This document shows positions 1 to 9,613 of a stretch of DNA of 64,000 nucleotides, one piece after another. The stretch's first letter is position 1; each line of letters starts with the position of its first letter. The notes beneath the pieces were generated by a model. That model did not search any database, had not been told where the DNA came from, and worked only from the letters and a program-made list of their open reading frames with translations. A program made the position numbers and the translations under genes. Origin of the DNA: Ponticaulis sp. (GTDB lineage: Bacteria > Pseudomonadota > Alphaproteobacteria > Caulobacterales > Hyphomonadaceae); assembly GCA_002723155.1 (NCBI GenBank), contig PBNO01000006.1, forward strand, positions 834,438 to 898,437, read 5' to 3'.

Positions 1-697
1 AGGCCAGAACGTCGGTCGCCTGCGTCCGGCAAAGACGCGCCATCACGGTACGCGACTCGGCCCAGCCAACTGCGCTGATTGTATAAAAACGGTTGTCCCT
101 GTCGTTGAAGACGAGCCCTGCAGAATAGCTGGTGCCGGCATTCCGCCCCGCTGACATCTCATGATAGAGGGTCAGGTGATCAAAATGCGTAACGTAGCCG
201 CTGCGCTCAATTTTATAGAACAGCGTCATACCGCGCGTGCCAACAGCAACCACCTCACCGGTGGCCTGAATGCTTCCGGCCTCCCAGCTTGGCATGCCAA
301 TGGCAGTTGGGCAGAAGGACGTCCAGGTCAGCTCTTCCAGCGATGTCTGCGCGTTGATCGGGTCCGAGAACACCAGGAGGCCTCGACACTCATCAGCGCT
401 GGCAGAACGGCCCAGTTCGCGGGACAGGCTCAAAACGACACGCCCGGTTGCGGTCATCGTAATGCCGCGTACACGGTCGTCTGGACCAATCAGTCCGCCG
501 TCTTGTGTCGTCAGATTTTCCAGACTGGTTCGCGCCAGATTGGCTTGCGAGCCGGTCATAGCCTGAAGCTGCTGAAGCAGGTTTTCTGCTGACGGCGTAT
601 ACTCATCAGGGCCGAGTGCATGCGCAGGGCTCACGCCCATTGCGGGCATAAGGACTGCAGCACACGCCGCCATCAGGTGTTTCATTGGTGATTTCAT
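1..697 (-). CDS. secreted propeller-like protein, partial (C-terminus beyond window)
   Basis: The frame is open from an ATG at 697 to the window edge, so the 3' end is missing. A GGAGGAC Shine-Dalgarno lies about 4 nt before the start. The N-terminus (MKSPMKHLMAACAAVLMP, then a cleavage-like AHA) is a Sec signal peptide. The readable part is clearly paralogous to the N-terminal half of the next gene (782-3277): both carry GITMTA-GR-V-LSLSR, then a Cys-GLL segment, a SIQA-GEV-VGT segment, and N-DNRFY-INA-G near the end. The N-terminal halves look like repeated beta-strand/propeller units, but I do not recognise the family. It lies in tandem with its paralogue, separated by a terminator. Exported and likely extracytoplasmic; function unknown. 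Confidence 0.8.
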   Translation of the reverse strand, partial: MKSPMKHLMAACAAVLMPAMGVSPAHALGPDEYTPSAENLLQQLQAMTGSQANLARTSLENLTTQDGGLIGPDDRVRGITMTATGRVVLSLSRELGRSASADECRGLLVFSDPINAQTSLEELTWTSFCPTAIGMPSWEAGSIQATGEVVAVGTRGMTLFYKIERSGYVTHFDHLTLYHEMSAGRNAGTSYSAGLVFNDRDNRFYTISAVGWAESRTVMARLCRTQATDVLA

Positions 698-729
698 AAG
701 GTCCTCCGCGTGCGTCCCCACGCACTCGC

Positions 730-773
730 AAAAAAGGGACACCAGCCGACGTGAAGGGCGTGTCGGCTGGTGT
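730..773 (-). terminator. rho-independent terminator after the 782-3277 gene
   Basis: A perfect 12-bp inverted repeat (739-750 against 762-773) with an 11-nt loop is followed on the minus strand by six T (730-735). It lies 9 nt beyond the stop at 782 and ahead of the paralogous gene starting at 697, so the two paralogues probably have separate transcripts or only partial read-through. Confidence 0.85.
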
Positions 774-781
774 CAGTCAGG

Positions 782-3277
782 CTAAAGGTCGAATTCCCAA
801 TAGGTCCGGCAGGTGTTCTCGTAGGCGTGTCCCTGCCAGCTGCCATGCGCATCGCTTTCCTGTGTAGATAGGCACCAGCCGGAGTCGTTGCTGGCACCCA
901 GCACCTTCACCTCGACGCCATCGCGTTCAACGAAGATTTGATCGAGCATAGCGCCATCGCTACCCGCGGTATGGATCTGCAGATAACGCGGCGTACCGGT
1001 GACGATCGTATCCCACTCCATATCGCGGCAAATCGGGAGAATTGGCGCGTTCGTATCTTCCTGGAAGGAACTCCGGCCGATCTCACGGCGGTTAGAGTCG
1101 AGATACACAGCCGTCAGACGGCTACCCGTACCTTCGTTGTCGATGCCGTCCACGTCACAGTCGATATCCAGCGAATAGCGGTGGGTGGTCGTGTTCCCGC
1201 GCTGTGCGAGAATCCGGTCACGCGGGTTATCAACCGGCAGGTTTGAATAGCTCCAGGTATGTTCAGACGTACACACCCCATCAGCCGCATATTGCCATGA
1301 GCCCTGCCCATCGCTGGCCTCAGTGGACAGACACCAGCCTTTGTCGTTGTTCGCACCGAAGGTCGCGACTTCATCGCCGTTACGGTTGAGGATGATACGG
1401 TCAATCATGAAGGCATCGCCGCCATCGGTACTGATTTTCACGTATTCAGCATCACCATTGGTCGTGGCTTCGATTTCCGGATTCCGCAACATGCAGGCAC
1501 CCTGCGTGAACTGATTGCTGCTTGCCCGGCCGACTTGTTGCCAGTTGCTGTCATAGAAGGTCGCGGTGATGTTGGCACCCGTCCAGTCATTCGTAATGTT
1601 CTCGGTCGAACAGTCGATATTGACGGAATAGCGCTGCGTGGTTCTGATGTCATTCTGAGCGATAATCGCATCGCGCGGGTTCTCAACCGGCAGATTTGAA
1701 TAGCTCCAGGTGTGCTCTGACGTACAGATCCCACCCGCTGCATATTCCCAGCTTCCGCGTCCATCATCAGCGTCGGTCGACAGACACCAGCCACGGTCAT
1801 TGTTCGCACCGAAAGCAGAAATCTCTACACCCTGACGATACATCAGAATGCGGTCGATCATGAACGCGTCAGACCCGTTCGTGCTGATCTTCACATATTC
1901 GGCTTCGCCATTCAGCGTGGCCTCCAATGCCGGATTTCTGATGAAACAAGCGCCATTGGAGATGTCATCGCGTGCCGCACGGCCGAGCTCTCTCCAATTG
2001 CGATCATAGAAGGTCGCTGTGATGGTGTTACCCGTGCCTTCATTGTCGATCCCGTCAGTGGCACAGTCGATCGAGACAGAGTGTTGAACCGCACGCGCGC
2101 CTTCCGGCTCCAGAATCTGGAACGAAAACTCGAGCCCATCAGTCTGAAGCGCGACAGGCGGGTTCTGACGACCTGCCCAGAGCGCAACCATGGTTCCATC
2201 CCTGAGGGTAGACACGCCACCGGCGAAACGGAAGGACGGACGGTTCTGCACACAGGTCTGTATCTGCTGCGTGCGTCCTACATTCTCCTCATAGACAACT
2301 TGCGAAGTCGTATTGCGCCACTGGGAATAGTTGATCCGAGAAACACTCACGATATCAGTGTAGGGTGTCTCTACATCCCAGCCCCGAATAAGCGCCTGCG
2401 CGCCATCAGCCACGCAGCGGCTTTCATACCAGGCGGCTTTTTCTTCCTGACTGATATTCTGATCATCCGGCCACATCTCATCAGATGGGAAAGTATTCAC
2501 CAGATACAGCGTGCCATCATCGTTGAACATCAGGTTGGCGCCCTGTGATGAGATCACTGTATTGAACTCAGTACACTCATTGAATGATGCATTGGTCGCC
2601 AGGTTCGCATGCGGCGCGGTGCGGCACAGTTGGGCCCTGACGGAGCCAACACGTACCTGCCCGCCGGCATTGATCGCGTAGAACCGGTTGTCCGCCGGGT
2701 TAAACGCTACGCCAGATGAATCGCGACCGCCGCGAAAATCTCTCGGGTTTGGAATATATTCCATGTCGAGATGACGGATTCGCTCCATTCTTCCGTTCGG
2801 GTCGATCCGGTAGAAACGGGAACCACGGTGCGTACCGACAATGATCACCTCGCCGACAGCCTGAATGCTGCTCGGATGGTTCTCAGGTGAATCCTCTGCT
2901 GACGGGCAGTAGATTTGCCAGTTCAGGTTCAGATCGGGATTATGGGGGTCAAACGGCGAGGAATACGCCAGCAGCCCGTTGCATGTTGTTGTCGGATCAG
3001 TGCTGCGAGACAGGCTGACAACGATACGGCCAGAGGCCGTCATCGTAATCCCCTGAAGGTGATCTCCTCCGGAGAAGCCCTGTCCATATCGACTGACGAG
3101 GCCATCAATCTCGGTGTTGACCAGCGTCGATGCGCGCCCGCTTATCTGTCGCACCTGATAGAGCACGTCCCGTGATGCTGGCGTGATCTCATCCTGAAGC
3201 CAGGCATGAGCCGCCCCGCTACCTGCCATGGCTCCCAGCAGACTGCCTGCCGCGAGCGCCCAAGTTTTCCATTTCAT
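782..3277 (-). CDS. secreted protein: propeller-like N-terminus plus three ~150-residue Cys-containing repeats
   Basis: 831 residues from ATG 3277, chosen because GGAGGAT lies about 8 nt upstream and a signal peptide (MKWKTWALAAGSLLGAMAG...AHA) begins there; an in-frame start at 3307 would precede the ribosome site. Residues ~30-390 form the propeller-like region shared with the gene at 1-697. Residues ~400-831 are three tandem copies starting near Cys405, Cys556 and Cys707 (spacing 151). Each has an IDC core, a DAFMIDRI-like strand (DGAMLDQI in copy 3), and FGANND-GWCLST followed by GSW. The first two copies end in CTSEHTWSYSNLP. The layout suggests a lectin-like or PLAT-like beta-sandwich, but that is inference and no family is recognised. 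Paired Cys fit disulfides in an exported protein. Divergent from the PAN-domain regulator at 3501. Confidence 0.85.
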   Translation of the reverse strand: MKWKTWALAAGSLLGAMAGSGAAHAWLQDEITPASRDVLYQVRQISGRASTLVNTEIDGLVSRYGQGFSGGDHLQGITMTASGRIVVSLSRSTDPTTTCNGLLAYSSPFDPHNPDLNLNWQIYCPSAEDSPENHPSSIQAVGEVIIVGTHRGSRFYRIDPNGRMERIRHLDMEYIPNPRDFRGGRDSSGVAFNPADNRFYAINAGGQVRVGSVRAQLCRTAPHANLATNASFNECTEFNTVISSQGANLMFNDDGTLYLVNTFPSDEMWPDDQNISQEEKAAWYESRCVADGAQALIRGWDVETPYTDIVSVSRINYSQWRNTTSQVVYEENVGRTQQIQTCVQNRPSFRFAGGVSTLRDGTMVALWAGRQNPPVALQTDGLEFSFQILEPEGARAVQHSVSIDCATDGIDNEGTGNTITATFYDRNWRELGRAARDDISNGACFIRNPALEATLNGEAEYVKISTNGSDAFMIDRILMYRQGVEISAFGANNDRGWCLSTDADDGRGSWEYAAGGICTSEHTWSYSNLPVENPRDAIIAQNDIRTTQRYSVNIDCSTENITNDWTGANITATFYDSNWQQVGRASSNQFTQGACMLRNPEIEATTNGDAEYVKISTDGGDAFMIDRIILNRNGDEVATFGANNDKGWCLSTEASDGQGSWQYAADGVCTSEHTWSYSNLPVDNPRDRILAQRGNTTTHRYSLDIDCDVDGIDNEGTGSRLTAVYLDSNRREIGRSSFQEDTNAPILPICRDMEWDTIVTGTPRYLQIHTAGSDGAMLDQIFVERDGVEVKVLGASNDSGWCLSTQESDAHGSWQGHAYENTCRTYWEFDL

Positions 3278-3500
3278 CTGCAAATCATCCTCCGCCTGCA
3301 TCCCCACACAATGCGTTGGAAGCCTAAGAAGCAGGCAGAGCTTTCCTCAAATGGAGAAACATGAAGAGCGACTTGCAGAAAAATGAAGATGCTTAAAATC
3401 AGGGGGTTACAAACCTGACGCAAAGCCGCGATAACCTCAGTTAAAGTTGCATTGCCACGACATTCGGGTATGGCATGCGCAGCGATCGGGGACTTTTACC

Positions 3501-4220
3501 TTGCCAACCAGAGTGATCTATCAGTTTGATTCTTTCGAACTCGATCCCTCGCGCATGTCCCTTTTGCAGAACGGCGAGCCGGTAAGGCTCGAGCCGCAGG
3601 TCTTCAGGCTACTTCTGTTATTGGTCGAAAATCGTGCCCGCATTGTGCCGCGTGAAGAGATCAATTCGGTCATCTGGGATGGCCGGCTTGTCTCCGATGC
3701 GGCGCTCGCCAGCCGTTTGCGCTCAGCCCGCAGCGCTGTCGGCGATAACGGTTCGGAGCAACGGCTCATCAAGACCATTCCGAATACAGGTCTGCGCTTT
3801 GTAGGAGAGGTTACCGAGAAATCGGTCGAAACCGGCACATCCAGAGCAGTACTAGACTGGGTGAAGCGCTACGGCGTCTTCGCGGCAGGCGGCGTCGTTG
3901 CAAGCGCCGTAGTCGCGGCGGGGATATGGCTCGGTATCACCTATGCTGAAAATCAGGCACTGGAAGCCCAGTATGTGCATACGCCTGACGCGGCAATTTC
4001 CGGGTACAACAACACCCGCTTCTTCTATGTCGACCGACATGATTGCATGCGGCTCTGCATCGAGCAGACAGACTTCGTCTGCCGGTCGTTCGATTACTAT
4101 AATCTGGAAAACGCCTGCGACCTGTCAGAAGAAACCGCCGAAAGCATTGGCGGGCTGAAGACCGACTATGAGCTGCCGCAGTCATATGACCATTACGCCC
4201 GGATTATGCCGGAAGAGTAA
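3501..4220 (+). CDS. membrane-bound winged-helix regulator with periplasmic PAN/Apple domain (CadC/ToxR-like)
   Basis: About 239 residues. Residues ~5-103 are an OmpR/PhoB-type winged helix (YQFDSFELDPS, LEPQVFRLLLLLVEN, RLIKTIPNTGLRFVG), as in CadC/ToxR one-component regulators. Residues ~125-148 are one transmembrane helix. Residues ~170-235 match the PAN/Apple pattern: C-MRLC, then VCRSFDYY, then CDLSEE and a terminal YDHYARI, with four Cys at ~182, 186, 194 and 206. Topology would put DNA binding in the cytoplasm and PAN in the periplasm, where such domains bind protein or carbohydrate. TTG 3501 is preferred because GGGGA lies 8 nt upstream; TTG 3447 and GTG 3513 are alternatives. Divergent from the secreted-protein gene at 782-3277, which it may control (inference). 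Confidence 0.8.
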   Translation: MPTRVIYQFDSFELDPSRMSLLQNGEPVRLEPQVFRLLLLLVENRARIVPREEINSVIWDGRLVSDAALASRLRSARSAVGDNGSEQRLIKTIPNTGLRFVGEVTEKSVETGTSRAVLDWVKRYGVFAAGGVVASAVVAAGIWLGITYAENQALEAQYVHTPDAAISGYNNTRFFYVDRHDCMRLCIEQTDFVCRSFDYYNLENACDLSEETAESIGGLKTDYELPQSYDHYARIMPEE

Positions 4221-4264
4221 CCCGCCTCTCGACAGCAGCATCACTACGCTACCCCCATCGCATA

Positions 4265-4284
4265 CCCCGGATGAATATCCGGGG
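4265..4284. terminator. hairpin between convergent genes
   Basis: A perfect 8-bp stem (CCCCGGAT/ATCCGGGG) with a GAAT tetraloop sits in the 88-bp gap between the convergent stops of the PAN regulator (4220) and purH (4309). Neither strand has a T-run after it, so termination is probable from position rather than proven. Confidence 0.45.
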
Positions 4285-4308
4285 CAGCAGGCGGTCAATT
4301 TTAAAAGC

Positions 4309-5895
4309 CTAGTGACGGAAGTGGCGCATGCCGGTGAAGACCATAGCAAGGCCTGCTTCATCGGCAGCATCGATCACGTCCTGATCCTTGATGGAACCAC
4401 CTGGCTGGATCACGCAGGTTGCACCCGCTTCAGCCGTCTGAAGCAGACCATCCGGGAATGGGAAGAATGCGTCAGACGCAGCAACACAGCCTTTGGTGCG
4501 CGGTACTGACCAGCCAGCGATTTCCGCTGCATCTTCAGCTTTACGCGTCGCAATACGTGCTGAGTCCAGACGGTTCATCTGGCCTGCACCGACGCCCGCT
4601 GTGGAGCCGTCTTTTGCGTAGACGATTGTGTTGGATTTGACGTGTTTTGCGACACGCCATGCGAAGAACAGGTCAGCCCATTCCGCTTCGGTTGGCTGTT
4701 TCTTGGTGACGACTTTCATGTCGCTGCGAGCGACGAAACCACGGTCCTGATCCTGAACCAGAAGACCGCCTGCAACCGCCTTCATGAAGACGCCCGGTGC
4801 TTTCGGGTCTGCAAGACCGTCTGTCAAAAGGAGGCGGAGGTTTTTCTTCTTACGGAAAATCTCTTTGGCTTCATCGTCAGCGCCCGGCGCGATGACGACT
4901 TCGGTGAAGATTTCAGTGATTTTTGCGGCTGTCTCGCCAGTCAGCGGACGGTTCAACGCAACAATACCGCCAAAAGCAGAGGTGCGGTCACAGTCATACG
5001 CTTTGATGTAAGCGTCGAGCGGTGTCTCACCCAGCGCAACGCCGCACGGGTTTGCGTGCTTGATGATCGCAACAGCCGCCTGCTCGTCGCTTGGGAACTC
5101 ACTGACGAGTTCGAACGCCGCGTCCGTATCATTGATGTTGTTGTAGGAAAGCGCTTTGCCCTGCACGAGTTCTGCTGTCGCAACACCCGTACGGATTTCC
5201 GGCGTTTTGTAGAATGCCGCTTTCTGGTGCGGGTTCTCACCATAGCGCATGACTGAGATACGCTTGCCGCCGAAGGCGCGCCATTCCGGGCTCTCTTCGC
5301 CGAGTTGCTCGAAATACCAGTTTGAAATCGCCGCATCGTAAGCGCCAGTGCGCGCATATGTTTTCGCGCAGAGCTTTTTACGTGTCGCCAGCGTTGTTGC
5401 GCCGTTATTGGCTTCCATGTCCGCAATTACAGCGTCCACATCATCGCCATCTGTGCAGACGGACACGAAAGCGTAGTTCTTAGCCGCTGCACGCAGCATA
5501 GCCGGGCCGCCAATGTCGATATTCTCGATGCAGGTATGGAAGTCGGCGCCTTTGGCGACTGTCTCTTCAAACGGGTAGAGGTTCACATAGAGAAGATCGA
5601 TGCCTTCAATGCCATGCGCCTTGGCCTGCTCAACGTGCTCCGGATTGTCGCGCAGGTGCAGAAGACCGCCATGAACGACAGGGTGAAGCGTCTTCACACG
5701 GCCATCCATCATTTCCGGAAAGTTTGTGACTTCAGAAACGTCTTTCACAGGAATGCCTGCATCCGCGATGGCTTTCTTCGTGCCGCCAGTAGAGAGGAGT
5801 TCTACGCCAAGCTCGCTGAGCTTCTTAGCACGGTCAATCAGGCCGGTTTTATCGGAAACGGAAATGAGCGCGCGTTTAATTGGAAGACCAGTCAT
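4309..5895 (-). CDS. purH: bifunctional AICAR formyltransferase / IMP cyclohydrolase
   Basis: 528 residues, the normal PurH length, catalysing the last two steps of de novo IMP synthesis in the cytosol. The N-terminal IMP cyclohydrolase (MGS-like) domain starts at [13 protein letters not shown] and contains [11 protein letters not shown]. The AICAR transformylase domain contains [47 protein letters not shown] and [10 protein letters not shown], and ends MRHFRH. ATG 5895 matches the family N-terminus; the frame is open upstream to 6069, but that stretch has no PurH-like sequence. It follows the heparinase-like and rpe genes on the same strand, a gene order familiar from Caulobacter relatives. 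Confidence 0.97.
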   Translation of the reverse strand: MTGLPIKRALISVSDKTGLIDRAKKLSELGVELLSTGGTKKAIADAGIPVKDVSEVTNFPEMMDGRVKTLHPVVHGGLLHLRDNPEHVEQAKAHGIEGIDLLYVNLYPFEETVAKGADFHTCIENIDIGGPAMLRAAAKNYAFVSVCTDGDDVDAVIADMEANNGATTLATRKKLCAKTYARTGAYDAAISNWYFEQLGEESPEWRAFGGKRISVMRYGENPHQKAAFYKTPEIRTGVATAELVQGKALSYNNINDTDAAFELVSEFPSDEQAAVAIIKHANPCGVALGETPLDAYIKAYDCDRTSAFGGIVALNRPLTGETAAKITEIFTEVVIAPGADDEAKEIFRKKKNLRLLLTDGLADPKAPGVFMKAVAGGLLVQDQDRGFVARSDMKVVTKKQPTEAEWADLFFAWRVAKHVKSNTIVYAKDGSTAGVGAGQMNRLDSARIATRKAEDAAEIAGWSVPRTKGCVAASDAFFPFPDGLLQTAEAGATCVIQPGGSIKDQDVIDAADEAGLAMVFTGMRHFRH

Positions 5896-6096
5896 TTTTG
5901 AATGAGCTTTCTTGGCTGAAGTCGTGAATTGCGCGTGGCATAGGCGGTTTCCGGACGAAAATCCAGTCGCCAGAAACGCCAATTTACGCAAGGAGACATG
6001 ATTGCAACAACGCCCCTGAATTGCGCGCACTTGTTTTTCACGTTGCACGCTAGAACGAAACTGAGGCAAGCTGTCTTCAAAGTCGGGGGAACAGTA

Positions 6097-6552
6097 ATGA
6101 AACCAGTCCTATACAGCCTGTCAGCCGCAGCGATCGCGCTTCTCGTCTCAGCGTGTACATCGCAACCGGCTTCGCAGAGTTCAGATGCCAGCGACGATGA
6201 GCTGATGCAGACACTTTTACAAGGTCGATCCAATGCCGATCAGTCGGCTCTGGAGTCTCGTATTCAGCAGGCCGGCACATATCCGCTTGGAACCCGCCAG
6301 AATCCGGTGCGAACCGACATGCCGCGCGGCCAACATGCCTATCTGCGCCGTTTGAGATGCTCAGATGGAAACGCACCGACCTATCGACGCGCAGGCAGCG
6401 GCGGCGCTGGCGCATACGGTTCAATTATCGATATTTACGAGCTGAACTGCGAGGGTGGCAGCCCGTCGGAAGCAACCGTCATCATGGATATGTATCACCG
6501 CGGATATGTAGAGACAGAGGCGGTGCCAGGCTTCACCATCGTCAATCCGTAA
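6097..6552 (+). CDS. small lipoprotein of unknown function
   Basis: 151 residues from ATG 6097, with GGGGGA 6-7 nt upstream. [20 protein letters not shown] is a type II signal peptide with lipobox VSAC, so the mature protein is lipid-anchored. The acidic Ser-rich linker [14 protein letters not shown] leads to a region with [42 protein letters not shown] and MDMYHRGY. Two further Cys (RC, NC) may pair. It lies alone on the plus strand between purH and the convergent heparinase-like gene (19-bp gap). No recognised family; probably a conserved Hyphomonadaceae hypothetical. Confidence 0.8.
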   Translation: MKPVLYSLSAAAIALLVSACTSQPASQSSDASDDELMQTLLQGRSNADQSALESRIQQAGTYPLGTRQNPVRTDMPRGQHAYLRRLRCSDGNAPTYRRAGSGGAGAYGSIIDIYELNCEGGSPSEATVIMDMYHRGYVETEAVPGFTIVNP

Positions 6553-6570
6553 CCTCTGGCCTTCAGATAA

Positions 6571-8268
6571 CTAGACGACCTTCACGAAGGCCCATTGAAC
6601 GATATTTGCCGGATTGCTCGCGTCACCATTCGGATCAGCATCGCCTGAGAGGACAAGCTGCCAGCTTTTCTCGACCTTGCCACGCGCCAGATAAACGGTT
6701 CGCTCTATCGATTTACGCTCATGCTTGGTCTTGAAAACCCAGGCAGCGCCGCTCGGCAGAATGATGCGGATATGGTGCCCGTCCGGCTCTTCCGGACGCA
6801 GGGTTACAGACGGATGCATATGGAAGCGGATATCGTATGGAATCGCTTCTGTGTCTTCCGTCAGACCTGCCGATAAAGGCCGGAACAGCGTATCCTCACC
6901 TGTCAGGCGGCGACCATCTCCGTCCATGTACAGACGGCGACGATAGACAAGACCATGGGTATCCTTCCAGCCGCTATGCTGGCTATCAATCCAGATCGTG
7001 TCTTTCTCTTCCATACGCTTGGCAGACACACCCGTCGGCCCGACCGGCGCCTGAAGCCCCATCGACCTCACGGGCACGAATTGAGAAGCATCAAATCCGG
7101 TAACGGCGAGTGTTGAATGCCCGCTCGTGCGACGTGTTGCGCCGCTCCAGACGGGCGGAACATCAACATGGCTGCCGCAATTAGTGATGATACGCTCGCC
7201 CTGATCTTCAAGCTCCAGCGCCAGACAGCCAGCATGCGCGCCCGTGCCGAACTCGCCCGGCGGCGCGTGGCCGGCATCAAGCGTCATGCGCGTACCTTCA
7301 GCTTCCAGCTTGTGAATGCCCGTCTTGGTGGCGAATGAGAAAGCGCGTGTATCTGAATAAGGATAAAGCGCGTTCTTGATGTCTTCGCGATTGCCCTCAC
7401 TACTGCCATTCATAATCGGCAAACCGCCATCAGACAGGCGCAGGAATTTTAGCATGCCCGCAATACGCGGCATCATCTTGGCGACAAAGCTGAGTGTCGG
7501 ACGTCCCGTCCGCAGATAGAGATCATCTATTGTCTGCAGATCGAGAAGCACGTTGAGAACCATCTCCGGATTTCGGCTGATATGGCCGCCATCAGCGAGA
7601 ATCTGATCGTTCAGCGTGAACTCAAGCTGGGCTTCAAGCGATGCAATCCGGCGCTCGCCCTCATCCGCGGCAAACGCCATAGCGAGCTGGGTAAAAAGGG
7701 ATTTCAGAACCGCAATCGGCTCTGGGTACTCACCCGTCGAATGCTGAAGGTGGCGCATCTGGCGCATGAGCGAGTTCATCACCTCGCTGTCAGCCCCGTG
7801 GTTTTCTAGAAGGATCGGACCGGCGACCAGCCAGTTCCAGACCCGCTCGGTCGTCACCGGCAGACGCCAGACAAAGCCGTTCCATTTGCCGAAATGTGCA
7901 ACCCAGTCCGTAAGCAGCTCTCTGGCGCGGCGATGCCCTTTCGGGCCAACAGCCATCAAATGTCGCATCCATTCGAAGCGATGGAGACGGTCTGCAAAAT
8001 GACGGGACGGGTTTGGAACGCTCCACGGGGAGGCATCCGGCGCGAGTTTCAGCTCGCTCTGGCCTATATGCCAGACGCCCGCAAGAATGTCCTCGCCAAT
8101 TGCCGGATCACCATAACGAAGGCTTTGCGGATAGAGGCTGAGTTTGTGGGGTGCAGGCCCCGAAAGCTTCATCTTGTAAACCGATGTCGCGCGCGCATCC
8201 TCGCCAAGCCGGCCGAGGAAATGACGCCATTCAGACAAATCGCGTTCGGCAGATGAGCTATCAACCAC
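6571..8268 (-). CDS. heparinase II/III family protein
   Basis: 565 residues from GTG 8268. The N-terminal half is helical, (alpha/alpha)-toroid-like, with RFEWMRHLMAVG, WNGFVWRLPVTTERVWNWL and LADGGHISRNPEMVL. The C-terminal half is the beta-sandwich HepII/III module (ALELEDQGERIITNCGS, TSGHSTLAVTG, HRIRI-like strands). Members are polysaccharide lyases or relatives acting on uronate-containing glycans. This short cytosolic-looking subtype without a signal peptide sits next to rpe and purH in many alphaproteobacteria, and its substrate is unknown. The start lies 5 nt after the rpe stop, with GGAG inside the rpe 3' end, so it is probably co-transcribed and coupled. Confidence 0.85.
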   Translation of the reverse strand: MVDSSSAERDLSEWRHFLGRLGEDARATSVYKMKLSGPAPHKLSLYPQSLRYGDPAIGEDILAGVWHIGQSELKLAPDASPWSVPNPSRHFADRLHRFEWMRHLMAVGPKGHRRARELLTDWVAHFGKWNGFVWRLPVTTERVWNWLVAGPILLENHGADSEVMNSLMRQMRHLQHSTGEYPEPIAVLKSLFTQLAMAFAADEGERRIASLEAQLEFTLNDQILADGGHISRNPEMVLNVLLDLQTIDDLYLRTGRPTLSFVAKMMPRIAGMLKFLRLSDGGLPIMNGSSEGNREDIKNALYPYSDTRAFSFATKTGIHKLEAEGTRMTLDAGHAPPGEFGTGAHAGCLALELEDQGERIITNCGSHVDVPPVWSGATRRTSGHSTLAVTGFDASQFVPVRSMGLQAPVGPTGVSAKRMEEKDTIWIDSQHSGWKDTHGLVYRRRLYMDGDGRRLTGEDTLFRPLSAGLTEDTEAIPYDIRFHMHPSVTLRPEEPDGHHIRIILPSGAAWVFKTKHERKSIERTVYLARGKVEKSWQLVLSGDADPNGDASNPANIVQWAFVKVV

Positions 8269-8273
8269 TCCGA

Positions 8274-8936
8274 TCAGGCTCCGGGTCTTAGCGCTGCGAT
8301 ATTCGTTGCATAAGCATCCGGACCGCCTTTAAAGACGGCTGAGCCCGCAACAAGCGCATTCGCACCGGCTGAGATCACCGCCTGAGCATTATCCGGTTTC
8401 ACACCGCCATCGACTTCCAGAATGATGTCGCGGCCTGTGGCCTCGATCATTTTGCGAAGGGCTTCGATTTTACGCAGCTGGCTGTCGATGAAGCTTTGCC
8501 CGCCAAAGCCCGGGTTCACAGACATGACGAGGATCATGTCGATATCGTCCATGACATAATCGAGCACTTCGACAGGCGTTGCAGGGTTCATCGCAACACC
8601 CGGCTTCATACCGTGCGAGCGAATAGCCTGCAGCGTGCGGTGAAGGTGAGGCCCCGCTTCCGGGTGAACTGTCAGAATATCTGCCCCTGCATCGGCAAAA
8701 TCAGCGATGAACTGATCAACCGGCGCAATCATCAAATGCACGTCGAAAGGCTTTTTCGAGTGCGGACGCAGAGACTTGATGACAGGTGGGCCGAAAGTGA
8801 GGTTCGGCACAAAATGGCCATCCATCACATCGACGTGGATCATGTCAGCGCCAGCTTCATCAATGGCGCGCACTTCTTCTCCCAGCTTGGAAAAATCAGC
8901 AGAGAGAATAGAGGGGGAAATAAGGACTGAGCTCAT
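8274..8936 (-). CDS. rpe: ribulose-phosphate 3-epimerase
   Basis: 220 residues, family length. Interconverts D-ribulose 5-phosphate and D-xylulose 5-phosphate. A single TIM barrel is visible: [13 protein letters not shown] at the start, [12 protein letters not shown] and HLMI supplying metal and catalytic residues, [10 protein letters not shown] as the phosphate/flap loop, and EVDGGV near the end. ATG 8936 gives the family N-terminus (MSSVLISPS); GGGGA is very close to it, so the upstream in-frame ATGs at 8966/8969 cannot be excluded. Followed at 5 nt by the heparinase-like gene. Confidence 0.95.
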   Translation of the reverse strand: MSSVLISPSILSADFSKLGEEVRAIDEAGADMIHVDVMDGHFVPNLTFGPPVIKSLRPHSKKPFDVHLMIAPVDQFIADFADAGADILTVHPEAGPHLHRTLQAIRSHGMKPGVAMNPATPVEVLDYVMDDIDMILVMSVNPGFGGQSFIDSQLRKIEALRKMIEATGRDIILEVDGGVKPDNAQAVISAGANALVAGSAVFKGGPDAYATNIAALRPGA

Positions 8937-8999
8937 TTCCCCTGAATACCAAGGTGCGTTCTTCATCACAAGGCGAAGAACGCGCCCCAGAGATGGTTT

Positions 9000-9485
9000 T
9001 TAGTATGGTTTCGGTGTGACGCGGACAGCGTCTTCCCCGAAGGAAACATAGACCGGTGTTCCGACCGCAATGGCTGGCTCAACGCCCTGAACGATTTCCT
9101 GGATCTGGCCGTTGCCAAAATCGATTGTGTAGGCGTAGCCAGGGCGTGTATTCGCCGCTTCGCCGACTTCGTTACCAATCACGCCGCCAAGCACCGCACC
9201 GGCAACCGCGCCAGCTGCACGCTCGTCATCGCCGCCGCCAACATTAGAGCCGGCAATACCACCGAGGATCGCGCCAGTTGCCGCGCCCAGATAGTTGCGG
9301 TCCGGACGGATTGTGACCGGCTGAACGCCGATGACAACGCCTTCGCGGATAGTGGCTGTTACGCCAACGCCAGACGCCGTACGCTCGGTCGCGCTGTAAG
9401 TGTTCGCACAGCCGCCAAGAGCCACAAGACACCCGATACCGGTTGCGATAGCGAGTGAACGATAAGATTTACTCAGAATGGGCAT
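9000..9485 (-). CDS. glycine-zipper 2TM outer-membrane lipoprotein (SlyB/PCP-like)
   Basis: 161 residues. The lipobox LGGC at ~23-26 ends a type II signal peptide. The glycine zipper LGAATGAILGGIAGSNVGG plus AAGAVAGAVLGGVIGNEVG forms the two short hairpin helices of the family. The C-terminal YAYTIDFGNGQIQEIVQG strand region and VGTPVYVSFGEDAVRV match Rick_17kDa/SlyB-type proteins. Outer-membrane inner-leaflet lipoproteins of this type affect envelope integrity. It lies between rsmB and rpe on the same strand with gaps of ~64 and 128 bp, so it may have its own promoter. Confidence 0.85.
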   Translation of the reverse strand: MPILSKSYRSLAIATGIGCLVALGGCANTYSATERTASGVGVTATIREGVVIGVQPVTIRPDRNYLGAATGAILGGIAGSNVGGGDDERAAGAVAGAVLGGVIGNEVGEAANTRPGYAYTIDFGNGQIQEIVQGVEPAIAVGTPVYVSFGEDAVRVTPKPY

Positions 9486-9613
9486 AACATCAGCTCCACA
9501 TAAAATTCCCGTGCCTCAATTCTGAGACTCGTTGAATGAACTGTATATGAACTGATCGTGGCGCAAAAATGTTAGTTGATGAAATTTACGAGAGGTTCCC
9601 TCAGATTTCAGCT

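Noticed and set aside
4642-5256. 204-codon plus-strand frame
   Set aside because: Lies wholly antisense to purH, whose motifs are complete; Cys/Arg/Phe-rich composition typical of a shadow frame.
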